A program made the position numbers and the translations under genes. From Clostridiales bacterium (GTDB lineage: Bacteria > Bacillota > Clostridia > Oscillospirales > Butyricicoccaceae), in the NCBI GenBank assembly GCA_019421385.1, contig JAHZFK010000016.1:3988-67987 (forward strand): a stretch of 64,000 nucleotides of DNA, in the 5' to 3' direction. A model generated the notes under the pieces. The model did no database searches. It was not told the DNA's origin and was given only the letters and a program-made list of their open reading frames with translations. Below are positions 55,682 to 63,966 of the stretch, piece by piece (position 1 is the stretch's first letter; each line of letters opens with the position of its first letter).

Positions 55682-58600
55682 ATGTTACGCTTTGCATGGA
55701 GCGATCTGCTGAACAATCTCACGCAGATCGGGCTGACCGTATCGGCGGTGGCGCTGGTGCTGTTTTTGCTGCGCAAAACCCTCAAAAAGCGCTATCCCGC
55801 GCGCGCAATGTGCCTGGTGTGGGCGGTGCTTGCGCTGCGGCTGCTGGTGCCTGTGCAGCTGACACTGCCCGACCCGCCGGTGCAGGTCACGCCGCACACG
55901 ACCTATCTGACGCGCACGGACTTCGCGCCAGAGCGGTTGGAGGAGGCCGGACTGCCCGTTTTGGAGCAGGACGGCGAGATCACGACGCGCCGCTGGGTAA
56001 CAAACGAACAGGCGCAGGCGCTTACACCGAATGATATGCCGTCGCTGATCTCGTTCGATTTGGGGCGCGTGCTGGGGATTGCATGGATTGCCGGTCTGGT
56101 GATCTTTGCCGGCTGGCAGCTGTACCTCTATCTGACGTTCCACTATGTGCTGGAAAAGAGCAGCCATCCCGCCGAGCGCGATATGTTGCTGACCGTGTTC
56201 GAGGAGCAGAAGCGCGCGCTCGGCATCGGGCGGGCGATCCCGCTGCGCGTCACATCTGCGGCGGACTGCCCCATGTTGGCGGGTTTTCTGCGTCCCGCGC
56301 TCTATCTGCCGGACGAAGCGCTGTCCGAACAGGATGCGGCGTTCATTTTCCGGCATGAACTGACGCACTACAAGCGGAGTGACCTGTGGCTCAAGCTGGC
56401 GCTGGTCGCGGCGCGGGCGGTGCACTGGTTCAATCCGTTGGTGCATCTGTTGGCGCGGTTTGCGCAGGAGGATATCGAGCTGGCGTGCGACGATGCAGTG
56501 GTGCGCGGTATGGACGTGGATGCGCGCCGCGCCTACGGCGAAACCATCCTGCGCTCAGTCGAAGCGCAAATGAAAAAGCGCGCGCTGGTGTCGTGCTTTG
56601 CCGGAGAAAAGGAGACGCTGATGCGGCGTTTCGAGGGATTGTTTGACAAAAAGGTCAAAAAGCGCGGGATCGCGCTGGTCGTGGCGGCGGCGGTGCTGGT
56701 CGGCACGCTGGGCTGCGCGTTTTCGGTAGGGGAGAGTAAGGACAAACTGACCGAGGAGACCCGTCTCGCGCTCGCAGAGCAGTGGGCGCAGCGCACGGAA
56801 AGCCTCGGCTATACGGTCAAGCTGGACGGCGAGGACACCTATGTGCTGTACGACATGCAGTGGGACGATTTCCCGGAACTGCCTGTGCCGGACCGCGTGG
56901 CAGAAAAGCTGACGTTTACCATGGGTGAAAACGGCTGGCAAGTCACAAAGGGCGAAGCCATCGCGGGGGACGGCGTGACCTCGCTCGACGAGTTCCGCAT
57001 CCTGTATGAAAACAACCTCGGCCTGCCCGACCCGATTTTTGGCGGCGACATGGTGCTCACCGAAGCCCAGCAGGAAAAGTGGAGCGACCCAGCTGATGCG
57101 GCGACCTACCTGCTGCATCTACAGGCTGCCAGCGCGATGGGCGGCTCGTCCGCCGACCGCACCATGGGCGACGATATCATGGATATCACGTTTATCTTTG
57201 ACGACCGCAGCGAAGTGACCATCACGATGGTCAATCAGTTTGACCAAGGCTGGCTGCCGCAGGACTTCACCTATGACGGCGGCAAGAACGCGCGCACTGC
57301 CGCTGACCTCGCGGGACAGTATGCGCGCGGCGTGACGCACAAGAGCGGGCAGTATATCTATCCCATCCTGTCCGAACAGATGCAGCAGGCGTTCCGCACT
57401 GCACAGCAGATACCGGGCGGCGGCATGAGCTGGAAGTACGGCGGCTCGTCCCCGTCTTATCGGGATTATGTGATTGTCCCGACCGAAGACGAGGACAGCT
57501 ATCTGGTCGTATTCCAGATGTACGGCGGCGGTGTGACCGACCAGCGCAGCGCGTATTTGGTGGAGACGGACAGGGTGGACGGTCGTTCGGTCATCGTGGA
57601 TGTGCAGCAGATCGATCGCGGCGGCGATATGACGGACAACGAGATATTCCGCTTGTATTATGACTCCGGCCTCGCATGGCCAACCATCCCGGAGGGCGCG
57701 AACAACTTTAACGGTCAGTCACTGGACGCGCTGAACAAACCGCAAAACGCTGCGCCGATTGTGCTCAGCTATGTTGGAGGTACTTCGGCTTTTGACCTGA
57801 TCTCAGAGAGCGGCAACGAAGCAGTTGTGCGCGTGCGCTTCATTGACGAAAGCCCGTCGGTCGATGTGCAGATGCGCAAAACCGGCGATTACTGGCTGCC
57901 GGTTGGGTTGGTGACGCAGTTTGACGAAGGATTCGGCGCTTATCTGGTCGAGGATGACAGCCCGGTCAGCTATGTGCAGCTGCCGGTCGGCGCGACCATA
58001 CAGCAGGCGATCGAGAACGCAAACGGCAATATCCCGCTGCTCGAAGCTGGGCAGACCATCAAACTGGAACCCGTGGACGGAAAGCTGACCGCAACGGATG
58101 CAGTGCTGACCGACGCGGTCATCCGTGCGGACGGCACGCGGCAATATACCGACAAGGAGACGCAGCAGACCAATATCCGTTTCACCGACGTGTATGACCG
58201 CGGCAGCGCGGTGTACCTGTATGAGGTTGAGCATCTGATGGCGGAAGCGCTGTCCTCGACGCTGGGAACAGAGGTTTACCGCGGTGTGACGGTTTCTTAC
58301 ACGGCAAACGGCACGGATTACACCGCCTCCTTCGTCTACCGGCTGTCCAATGAGGGTGTGTCAAATACGGATTACACCATCCATTCGACCGAATATCACA
58401 ATGACACCTATGGCTACACCCTGACGCTGCCCGACTGCTTTGTCGGACAGGGTTACGCGGTCGAGGGCGACGGCATCGTGCAGTTCGGTCTGCAAAACGC
58501 CCTGCCAGGTTACTCGGATGATCCAACCGACGGCGGCGTGGTGATGTCGCTGCACGCCGAGGCGACTGCCTATCTGCGGGAGCTTTATGGCGAGGATTGG

Positions 58601-59599
58601 CAGGCGGCATATGCGGTACCCTGCAAGGAACTTGCCGAGCGAGACGGATTGACTTGGTATCTGACGTATGCGTCCGATGTGCAGTATGACCCGTCGGATG
58701 AAGCTATCAAGACAGCCTATACCGAAATGTATCAGGCGGCGCAGGCACTGGGCACGGACGCACTCTCATTTGACGGGCAGACGGCGGAACGGCACACCAA
58801 CGAACAGGCGCTGCTGCTGCGCGCGCTGGCGCGTGTTTACGCAGCGCAGAACGACTCCACAGCTGAACTGATACGCGACGAGGTGACGATCCAGCCCGAG
58901 GTCGCGGATCATGCCGCGCTGGTTATCATCCGGTTCGCCGTACCGAACGGGGACCATTTCTTCACCACGGTCGAGCGCGTGTGGTACGACCGCACGGACA
59001 CCACCACGCCTTCGCGCACCGAAATGCTGGTCAACACCTCGGACGGCGTGCACTCGCGCGCGGACTTCCTGCTGGCTTTCCCGCTAGAGCAGGGCATCCC
59101 GGTGATGGATCGCACCGGAATTGACAACCTACTCGCCGCGCCAACTAGCAATCCCGAGCAGGATGCCGAGCGGGTGCTTGGCCTGTCGGGCGGCACAGGG
59201 GAGGATTTTGTCTTACACCCCATCACCCAGCGGATGACGTTTACTTACCGCTGGCCAGACGGCGCGGTGGATTTCACCATGCAGGGGGTCAAGCTGGGCG
59301 GCGCGGAAGATCCGGTCTATCTGCCGGTTGGGTATAATGGCTTCGTCTGGGAGGGTGATCCCTATACCTATATGATGTGCGTGGAAAAGAACGATTTCTC
59401 GATGTGCTCGGTGGAAGCGCTGGTAGCATATTTGGCGCAGAGCGACGGCGCGTATACCGAGAACATTCTGTCGGAGCTTGACAAAGCGTGGGAATGGGAG
59501 CTGGAGGATATCGAAGCGGCTATCGCTGGCAGCAGTGCAGAAGTACAGACCCTCTGGCAGCAGCACAAGGCTGCCAATCCGGATATCTTCGGCGCATAA
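55682..59599 (+). CDS. BlaR1-like M56 protease with a giant extracellular sensor
   Basis: A 1305-residue protein. Membrane helices lie near 10-30, 38-58 and 120-150. The M56 zinc motif 'FRHELTHYKRSD' is near 222-233 with 'EDIELACDDAVV' about 35 residues on. A further membrane helix (about 320-340, 'GIALVVAAAVLVGTLGCAF') leads into some 960 extracellular residues. Normal BlaR1 is about 600 residues with a beta-lactamase-like sensor; here the sensor has several beta-rich segments of unknown type and no obvious penicillin-binding motif. It probably cleaves the BlaI-like repressor in response to an envelope signal that cannot be named. Confidence 0.85.
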   Translation: MLRFAWSDLLNNLTQIGLTVSAVALVLFLLRKTLKKRYPARAMCLVWAVLALRLLVPVQLTLPDPPVQVTPHTTYLTRTDFAPERLEEAGLPVLEQDGEITTRRWVTNEQAQALTPNDMPSLISFDLGRVLGIAWIAGLVIFAGWQLYLYLTFHYVLEKSSHPAERDMLLTVFEEQKRALGIGRAIPLRVTSAADCPMLAGFLRPALYLPDEALSEQDAAFIFRHELTHYKRSDLWLKLALVAARAVHWFNPLVHLLARFAQEDIELACDDAVVRGMDVDARRAYGETILRSVEAQMKKRALVSCFAGEKETLMRRFEGLFDKKVKKRGIALVVAAAVLVGTLGCAFSVGESKDKLTEETRLALAEQWAQRTESLGYTVKLDGEDTYVLYDMQWDDFPELPVPDRVAEKLTFTMGENGWQVTKGEAIAGDGVTSLDEFRILYENNLGLPDPIFGGDMVLTEAQQEKWSDPADAATYLLHLQAASAMGGSSADRTMGDDIMDITFIFDDRSEVTITMVNQFDQGWLPQDFTYDGGKNARTAADLAGQYARGVTHKSGQYIYPILSEQMQQAFRTAQQIPGGGMSWKYGGSSPSYRDYVIVPTEDEDSYLVVFQMYGGGVTDQRSAYLVETDRVDGRSVIVDVQQIDRGGDMTDNEIFRLYYDSGLAWPTIPEGANNFNGQSLDALNKPQNAAPIVLSYVGGTSAFDLISESGNEAVVRVRFIDESPSVDVQMRKTGDYWLPVGLVTQFDEGFGAYLVEDDSPVSYVQLPVGATIQQAIENANGNIPLLEAGQTIKLEPVDGKLTATDAVLTDAVIRADGTRQYTDKETQQTNIRFTDVYDRGSAVYLYEVEHLMAEALSSTLGTEVYRGVTVSYTANGTDYTASFVYRLSNEGVSNTDYTIHSTEYHNDTYGYTLTLPDCFVGQGYAVEGDGIVQFGLQNALPGYSDDPTDGGVVMSLHAEATAYLRELYGEDWQAAYAVPCKELAERDGLTWYLTYASDVQYDPSDEAIKTAYTEMYQAAQALGTDALSFDGQTAERHTNEQALLLRALARVYAAQNDSTAELIRDEVTIQPEVADHAALVIIRFAVPNGDHFFTTVERVWYDRTDTTTPSRTEMLVNTSDGVHSRADFLLAFPLEQGIPVMDRTGIDNLLAAPTSNPEQDAERVLGLSGGTGEDFVLHPITQRMTFTYRWPDGAVDFTMQGVKLGGAEDPVYLPVGYNGFVWEGDPYTYMMCVEKNDFSMCSVEALVAYLAQSDGAYTENILSELDKAWEWELEDIEAAIAGSSAEVQTLWQQHKAANPDIFGA

Positions 59600-59628
59600 T
59601 TTGACGAAAACTTAACAGTAAAACAGGC

Positions 59629-59657
59629 TTGACACCGCCCCTTTCCCATGATAAGAT
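59629..59657 (+). promoter_or_regulatory. Promoter of the riboswitch-oad unit
   Basis: TTGACA (59629-59634) and TAAGAT (59652-59657) with an exact 17-base spacer. Transcription should start near 59664, just before the aptamer. Confidence 0.8.
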
Positions 59658-59661
59658 GATG

Positions 59662-59802
59662 CCAAACAAAGGGGAGTAGTCAGCGCGGTTTGCCGCGCGG
59701 CATCGCCAACAAGCATGACGGGGCATCCGATCCCGTTCTGGCTGTTGCCTGAAATGACCAGACCTGCGTTTCTCGAAAGGGAAACGCAGGTCTGTTTTTT
59801 TA
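59662..59802 (+). ncRNA. Probable yybP-ykoY-type (Mn2+) riboswitch with terminator
   Basis: The leader opens with AAACAAAGGGGAGTAG (59664-59679), the characteristic GGGGAGUAG of yybP-ykoY RNAs, and closes with CAGACCTGCGTTT (59759-59771). The bases AAAC..AGG and CCT..GTTT can pair as P1. The same 3' bases instead form a 12-bp terminator, AGACCTGCGTTT (59760-59771) with AAACGCAGGTCT (59782-59793) plus a T run. The two folds exclude each other, as expected of a transcriptional riboswitch where ligand gives expression. The ligand class is a motif-based call; another ion-sensing RNA is possible. Confidence 0.65.
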
Positions 59803-59819
59803 TCGAAGGAGGGGTTAAT

Positions 59820-60947
59820 ATGGAGTTTTTATACGAAGGCTTACTATCGGTGACGTGGCAGCAAGCGGTGATGTACGCTGTCGGCGGGCTGCTCATCTGG
59901 CTGGCGATTCAGAAGCAGTATGAGCCTGCGCTGCTGCTGCCGATGGGTTTTGGCGCGATTCTGGTCAACCTGCCGATGTCGGGCGTGATCGATCAGATCA
60001 CGCAGGGTGTGGGTGAAACGCATGGCATCATCCAATGGCTGTTTGAAAGCGGCATTGAGGCCAGCGAGGCGTTCCCGCTGCTATTGTTCATCGGCATCGG
60101 CGCAATGATCGACTTTGGCCCGCTGCTGGCAAACCCCAAGCTGTTTCTGTTCGGCGCAGCGGCGCAAATCGGTATTTTCCTGACCATTATCGCAGCGGCG
60201 GCATTCGGTTTCGATATCATTGACGCGGCCGCTATCGGCATCATCGGTGCGGCGGACGGCCCCACGTCTATTCTGGTTTCGCAGGTGCTCGGGTCGAAAT
60301 ATGTCGGCGCGATTGCGGTCGCAGCATACAGCTATATGGCGCTCGTGCCCATCATCCAGCCGTTTGCGATCAAGCTGGTGACCACCAAAAAAGAGCGCGC
60401 GATGAAAATGCCCTATGCGGCTGGGCAGGTCAGCCGCCGCACGCGCATCCTGTTCCCAATCGTTGTCTCGATCGTGGCGGGACTGGTCGCGCCTGCGTCG
60501 GTGTCGCTTGTCGGCTTTCTGATGTTCGGCAATCTGATCCGCGAGTGCGGCGTGCTGGAGAGTCTGTCCAAAACCGCGCAGCATGAGCTGGCGAATCTGA
60601 TCACGCTGCTGCTCGGCATCACGATTTCGTTCTCCATGCGCGCGGAGCAGTTCGTGACCAAGGAAACGCTGATCATCCTGTGTCTCGGACTGGTCGCCTT
60701 CGTGCTGGACTCGATCGGCGGCGTGCTGTTTGCCAAGGTGCTCAACCTGTTCTGCAAGAACAAGGTCAACCCGATGATCGGCGCGGCGGGCATTTCGGCC
60801 TTCCCGATGAGCGCACGCGTGATCGAAAAGCTGGGTGTGGAAGCGGATAAGACCAATCACCTGCTGATGCATGCGGTTGGCGCGAATGTCGCCGGACAGA
60901 TCGCGTCGGTCGTTGCGGGCGGTGTAATCCTTGGGTTCTTTATGTGA
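59820..60947 (+). CDS. oadB: Sodium-translocating decarboxylase beta subunit (OadB/GcdB family)
   Basis: ATG 59820 follows GAAGGAGGGG. The 375-residue membrane protein has about nine to eleven helices and hallmark segments: 'GIGAMIDFGPLLANPK', 'IIGAADGPTSILVSQVL', 'MALVPIIQPFAIKLVTTKKE' and 'FGNLIRECGV'. OadB-type subunits couple decarboxylation of biotin-bound CO2 to sodium export. No alpha (carboxyltransferase) or biotin subunit is here, so these must be encoded elsewhere. It is controlled by the upstream riboswitch-like leader. Confidence 0.93.
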   Translation: MEFLYEGLLSVTWQQAVMYAVGGLLIWLAIQKQYEPALLLPMGFGAILVNLPMSGVIDQITQGVGETHGIIQWLFESGIEASEAFPLLLFIGIGAMIDFGPLLANPKLFLFGAAAQIGIFLTIIAAAAFGFDIIDAAAIGIIGAADGPTSILVSQVLGSKYVGAIAVAAYSYMALVPIIQPFAIKLVTTKKERAMKMPYAAGQVSRRTRILFPIVVSIVAGLVAPASVSLVGFLMFGNLIRECGVLESLSKTAQHELANLITLLLGITISFSMRAEQFVTKETLIILCLGLVAFVLDSIGGVLFAKVLNLFCKNKVNPMIGAAGISAFPMSARVIEKLGVEADKTNHLLMHAVGANVAGQIASVVAGGVILGFFM

Positions 60948-60963
60948 GAAGGAGGCGCTGGAT

Positions 60964-61092
60964 ATGAGTGAATCGGTATGGATGGCAATTGAACTGCTCG
61001 GACAGGGCATGGCGGGCATCTTTACAGTGCTGGCCGTGATTGCGCTGATCGTGGCGCTGCTCGGACGTCTGGACAAAAACCAGCAGCCATAA
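60964..61092 (+). CDS. Small membrane subunit, OadG-like
   Basis: ATG 60964 behind GAAGGAGGCGCTGGAT gives 42 residues: a short start 'MSESVWMAIELLGQGM', one membrane helix ('AGIFTVLAVIALIVALLG') and a polar end 'RLDKNQQP'. The gap to oadB is 16 bases. Size, topology and the G-x-G-M-x-G-I-F motif fit the gamma subunit of sodium-pumping decarboxylases, here unusually short. Confidence 0.75.
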   Translation: MSESVWMAIELLGQGMAGIFTVLAVIALIVALLGRLDKNQQP

Positions 61093-61100
61093 AAAAGGGC

Positions 61101-61129
61101 TTGCAAACCCCGTTTGTTTCTGGTATAGT
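61101..61129 (+). promoter_or_regulatory. tRNA-Val promoter
   Basis: TTGCAA (61101-61106) and TATAGT (61124-61129), 17 bases apart. AACCCCGTTTGTT (61106-61118) in the spacer is an inverted repeat of AACAAACGGGGTT (61144-61156), which includes the tRNA 5' end. Readthrough RNA from oad could thus pair with the tRNA acceptor strand. Confidence 0.65.
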
Positions 61130-61150
61130 AATAAGGTAAACCGAACAAAC

Positions 61151-61227
61151 GGGGTTGTAGCTCAGCTGGTCAGAGCGTTCGCCTCACACGCGAGAGGTCG
61201 TGGGTTCGAGCCCCGCCAACCCCACCA
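61151..61227 (+). tRNA. tRNA-Val (anticodon CAC)
   Basis: GGGGTTG (61151-61157) pairs with CAACCCC (61217-61223); the D-arm is TAGCTCAGCTGG, the anticodon loop reads CTCACAC (anticodon CAC), the T-arm contains GGTTCGAGCCC, and CCA is encoded. The 3' end is the likely attachment site of prophage 3, whose integrase gene ends 170 bases downstream. Confidence 0.95.
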
Positions 61228-61231
61228 GTTA

Positions 61232-61259
61232 AAGCCGTCACGAAAGTGACGGCTTTTTT
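61232..61259 (+). terminator. Terminator after tRNA-Val
   Basis: AAGCCGTCAC, loop GAAA, GTGACGGCTT then TTTTG. It closes the tRNA transcript. Confidence 0.88.
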
Positions 61260-61397
61260 GTGTTTTACGCAACTTTTTGGCGGTTTGCCTTTTGCCGGTG
61301 TCGGAATATCCATATTTGCAAATTGTCGACTATACAGATAGAGCGGACAAAAACAGCGGTGAGTGACAAAATACGTTGCAAATGTGTTGCAAGAAAA

Positions 61398-62522
61398 TCA
61401 TGTATTTTTCGGTGCTTCATGCAGGCCGAGTTGAGCGATGTCGTCCATGTCGACATGATCGTAGATATTCGCCGTTGTGGTGATGCTGGCATGTCCCATA
61501 AGATATTGGGCGGTTTTCAGGTCGACGCCCTGACGGCGCAAATTGGTACAATAGGTGTGCCGCAGGTAGTGGGGCGTGATCGCCGGATCAAAGGCATGCT
61601 CTATGATCTTATTGCGGTACAGCTTGGCACCTGCTTCCCGGTCACATGCGCGGTGGAAGCTGCCCCACATGCGCCGCAGGTGGGTGAGTGTGAGCATCCT
61701 GCCGTTTTGCCCGTGAAAGAAATACCGTCCGGAGCTGTCCAGCTGGGAGAGCAGCGCGGGTGGCATGGGGACAAACCGCTCTCCGGCTGCCGTTTTGGTG
61801 CTTTTTCGCTTGGCCTGATTGCCCTCGGCGTAGGTGACGGCGCTGCTGATCCGGAGCATCGTTCCGTCTTTGCAAAGGTCGGCTTTGCCGATCGGCACAG
61901 TCTCGCCGCGCCGCAGGCCGCAGTCCAGCATGAGTAGCACCCACGGCCCCGCCCAGTGCCGGGCGGCTACCTTGCGGACGAGCGCTTCTTCTTCACGGGT
62001 CAGTGCGCGCCGTGCAGTTTTGCCGGTCGCGGTGTTCTCGATGCGGCGGCAGGGCGTGACCTCAATCAGACCGTTGATCTCGGCCTGCTCGAAAATCTGC
62101 CGTAGTGTGTACAGGATCTGTCGCACCGTGCCCTGCGCCAGAGGCTGGCCGTCCTCGCGCCGGGCATCGTTGACGAGCTGCTGCAGGTGATACGGCCGTA
62201 CGGCGTTGACCGCCATGAAACCAATCACCGGCAGGATATGGCGCTTGAGGTTGGTCTCGTAGTTGATGCGCTGGCTTGCGCCGATCTTCGGCTCTTTGTA
62301 GGTGTGGTACCATTGCCATGCCCATTGCTCAACTGTGAGAGACCGGCCGACGATCTGCACGCCGCGAGCGTTGAGGTTTTGGTAATAGCGCACCTTTTGC
62401 TCGAAAACAGCCTTGTTGTTTTCGCGGATGTATTTGCGGATGGGCTTTCCGTCCGGCTTATGCCCGACCGTGATTGCCTTGACGTATTTGTAGGTGTATT
62501 TTTTCTTGGCTTGTTCGGGCAT
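61398..62522 (-). CDS. int: Tyrosine recombinase, integrase of prophage 3
   Basis: A 374-residue enzyme. The N-terminal DNA-binding half has 'AITVGHKPDGKPIRKYIREN' and a core-binding domain. Catalytic residues are visible as Arg in 'DCGLRRGETV', 'HYLRHTYCTNLRR' (H-x-x-R), 'LMGHASITTTANIYDHV' (His and the nucleophile Tyr). It resembles Tn916/phage-type integrases. It points toward the tRNA-Val gene, its presumed target. TAAGGAGGAAACAAA precedes the ATG. Confidence 0.95.
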   Translation of the reverse strand: MPEQAKKKYTYKYVKAITVGHKPDGKPIRKYIRENNKAVFEQKVRYYQNLNARGVQIVGRSLTVEQWAWQWYHTYKEPKIGASQRINYETNLKRHILPVIGFMAVNAVRPYHLQQLVNDARREDGQPLAQGTVRQILYTLRQIFEQAEINGLIEVTPCRRIENTATGKTARRALTREEEALVRKVAARHWAGPWVLLMLDCGLRRGETVPIGKADLCKDGTMLRISSAVTYAEGNQAKRKSTKTAAGERFVPMPPALLSQLDSSGRYFFHGQNGRMLTLTHLRRMWGSFHRACDREAGAKLYRNKIIEHAFDPAITPHYLRHTYCTNLRRQGVDLKTAQYLMGHASITTTANIYDHVDMDDIAQLGLHEAPKNT

Positions 62523-62579
62523 TTTGTTTCCTCCTTAGTTAAATAGGAACATTTGTTCGGTTAAAGCGGGTGTAAAAAT

Positions 62580-62616
62580 GCAGACCACAACAAAACAGTG
62601 TTCGGTTGTGGTCTGC
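62580..62616 (-). terminator. Terminator of the Ltp-like gene
   Basis: GCAGACCACAAC (62580-62591) and GTTGTGGTCTGC (62605-62616); on the minus strand the stem is followed by ATTTTTAC. It separates the Ltp-like gene from the integrase gene. Confidence 0.75.
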
Positions 62617-62624
62617 GGGTTTAT

Positions 62625-63161
62625 TTAGTAGCCTGCGGCCGTGACGCCATATTCGGCTTGTTCTTGTGTAAAGCCTTCAAACACGAGCTGGTCGATTAAA
62701 CCCTGCCGCGAAAAGGACATCATATCGAGATAGCTTTGGGCAGATTTTGCGGCCTGCTCATTCCAGTCTGCACCGCAGTTATCGGCTGCAAATGTCGCAT
62801 CCTCGGTGGAATAACCCTCATATTCAAGCTGGCTAATTAGGCCGCTACGCGAAAAAGCTGTAAAAGAAAGATAGCTTTCAGCCGATCCCAATGCATTTTT
62901 CTGGCCCATAGTCATGGTGTCGGCGGGTTCTTCCGGCTCTTCAACCGGTGCAGCAGTCTGCTCAGTCTGCTGCGCATCTTCTGGCTCGGTGTCGGTTGGT
63001 TCGGTTGTTGCGGACTGCGTTTGCTCAGCGGTTTGCTGGTCATTGTCCTTGGTTTCCGTATCGCCCGAAGTACCAAACATGCCGATAGCAAGCACAATTA
63101 CAATTACCCATACCCACCAGCGCTTGTAAAACGGTTTTTTTGTCTTTTCCTTTTCCTCCAT
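62625..63161 (-). CDS. Ltp-family surface protein, superinfection exclusion candidate
   Basis: A 178-residue protein with one N-terminal membrane helix (about 12-30, 'WWVWVIVIVLAIGMFGT'), an acidic Thr/Gln/Pro linker (to about 90) and two copies of a 45-residue unit: 'NALGSAESYLSFTAFSRSGL' and 'AKSAQSYLDMMSFSRQGLID', each followed by 'QLEYEGYS' or 'QLVFEGFT'. These are Ltp repeats (PF07553), known from the Streptococcus thermophilus phage TP-J34 lipoprotein that blocks DNA entry by other phages. Here the anchor is a helix; no lipobox is seen. It lies between integrase and repressor, as lysogeny genes do. Confidence 0.88.
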   Translation of the reverse strand: MEEKEKTKKPFYKRWWVWVIVIVLAIGMFGTSGDTETKDNDQQTAEQTQSATTEPTDTEPEDAQQTEQTAAPVEEPEEPADTMTMGQKNALGSAESYLSFTAFSRSGLISQLEYEGYSTEDATFAADNCGADWNEQAAKSAQSYLDMMSFSRQGLIDQLVFEGFTQEQAEYGVTAAGY

Positions 63162-63406
63162 TTTGAATCCCCCTTAAAGATTGACAAAATTAACTAATCT
63201 TGTATAATGGTATTGGAGGACTGTGTGAAACACTCCATATTTGCCCGTTCCGGTGGTGGTGCACTGGGGCGGGCGCTTTTTATGTGTCCAAATTGAACAC
63301 CGATATTTTGATGATATGCAATATATTGATTTGCCCTTGCCAAAATCCAAGATGTGGTGTATTATTGAAAATACAAACACTTGTTCGTTTTTTGGGAGGG
63401 TGAGCG

Positions 63407-63553
63407 ATGAAATACGAAAAAGAACTTTTAGAAGTGATACGCTCCAGCAAGGATAAAGAGGCACTTATTTCTTTCGCCCGCCAGCTCTGCGAATCGCTTC
63501 TGCTTTCACGGCCTGAAGAACGAATGCCTTCTGATCATCCGTCAGTTTCCTAA
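63407..63553 (+). CDS. Small 48-residue protein opposite the repressor end
   Basis: GGGAGGGTGAGCG precedes ATG 63407. The product starts 'MKYEKELLEVIRSSKDKEAL' and is helical. It overlaps the 3' end of the convergent repressor gene by about 90 bases. Comparable short frames occur beside repressors in clostridial prophages, but antisense overlap makes the call uncertain. Confidence 0.4.
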   Translation: MKYEKELLEVIRSSKDKEALISFARQLCESLLLSRPEERMPSDHPSVS

Positions 63554-63824
63554 AATCGGCCAATAGTTCAGCTTCGTCTGTGCTTATTCCAACGTCCTCG
63601 TAAGAGGGCGTTTTTTTTATTTCTTGTGTGGCATCGTTGGACGAACCAAGAAGATAGTCAATGCTCACATCAAATAGATTTGCTATCTGACGTAATGCAT
63701 CCATGCTTGGTTCAATCTTCCCGTTTTCCCAGCCTGATATAGTGGCTTGGCTTACATTGATTTTATCAGCAAGGTCACCTTGCAGAATTCCGTGTGCTTT
63801 TCGGAGTTCCTTAATGCGAATCAT
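63465..63824 (-). CDS. Prophage 3 repressor (Xre-family HTH)
   Basis: A 119-residue protein with a classical helix-turn-helix, 'LQGDLADKINVSQATISGWE', followed by 'LFDVSIDYLLGSS' and a short helical C-terminus. This is the usual size of small repressors in Firmicute prophages and ICEs. The divergent promoter region on its right holds AT-rich palindromes that are its likely operators. Confidence 0.9.
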   Translation of the reverse strand: MIRIKELRKAHGILQGDLADKINVSQATISGWENGKIEPSMDALRQIANLFDVSIDYLLGSSNDATQEIKKTPSYEDVGISTDEAELLADFRKLTDDQKAFVLQAVKAEAIRRAGGRKK

Positions 63825-63901
63825 AGGCTCACCTCATAAATATCAATATAACTGATATAGTATAGGCTTGCAATAATATATAAAATAATTTGAAATTTAT
63901 A

Positions 63902-63949
63902 TTGACAGAATTGAAATTATCAAATATACTGTTATCAAATAATTTGATA
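63902..63949 (+). promoter_or_regulatory. Rightward promoter and operators of prophage 3
   Basis: TTGACA (63902-63907), 17 bases, TATACT (63925-63930). A perfect palindrome TATCAAATAATTTGATA (63933-63949) lies just downstream, with related half-sites ATTATCAAAT and AATATCAATAT around it, suited to repressor binding. Confidence 0.75.
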
Positions 63950-63966
63950 TGAGGAGGTGAGAGGGA

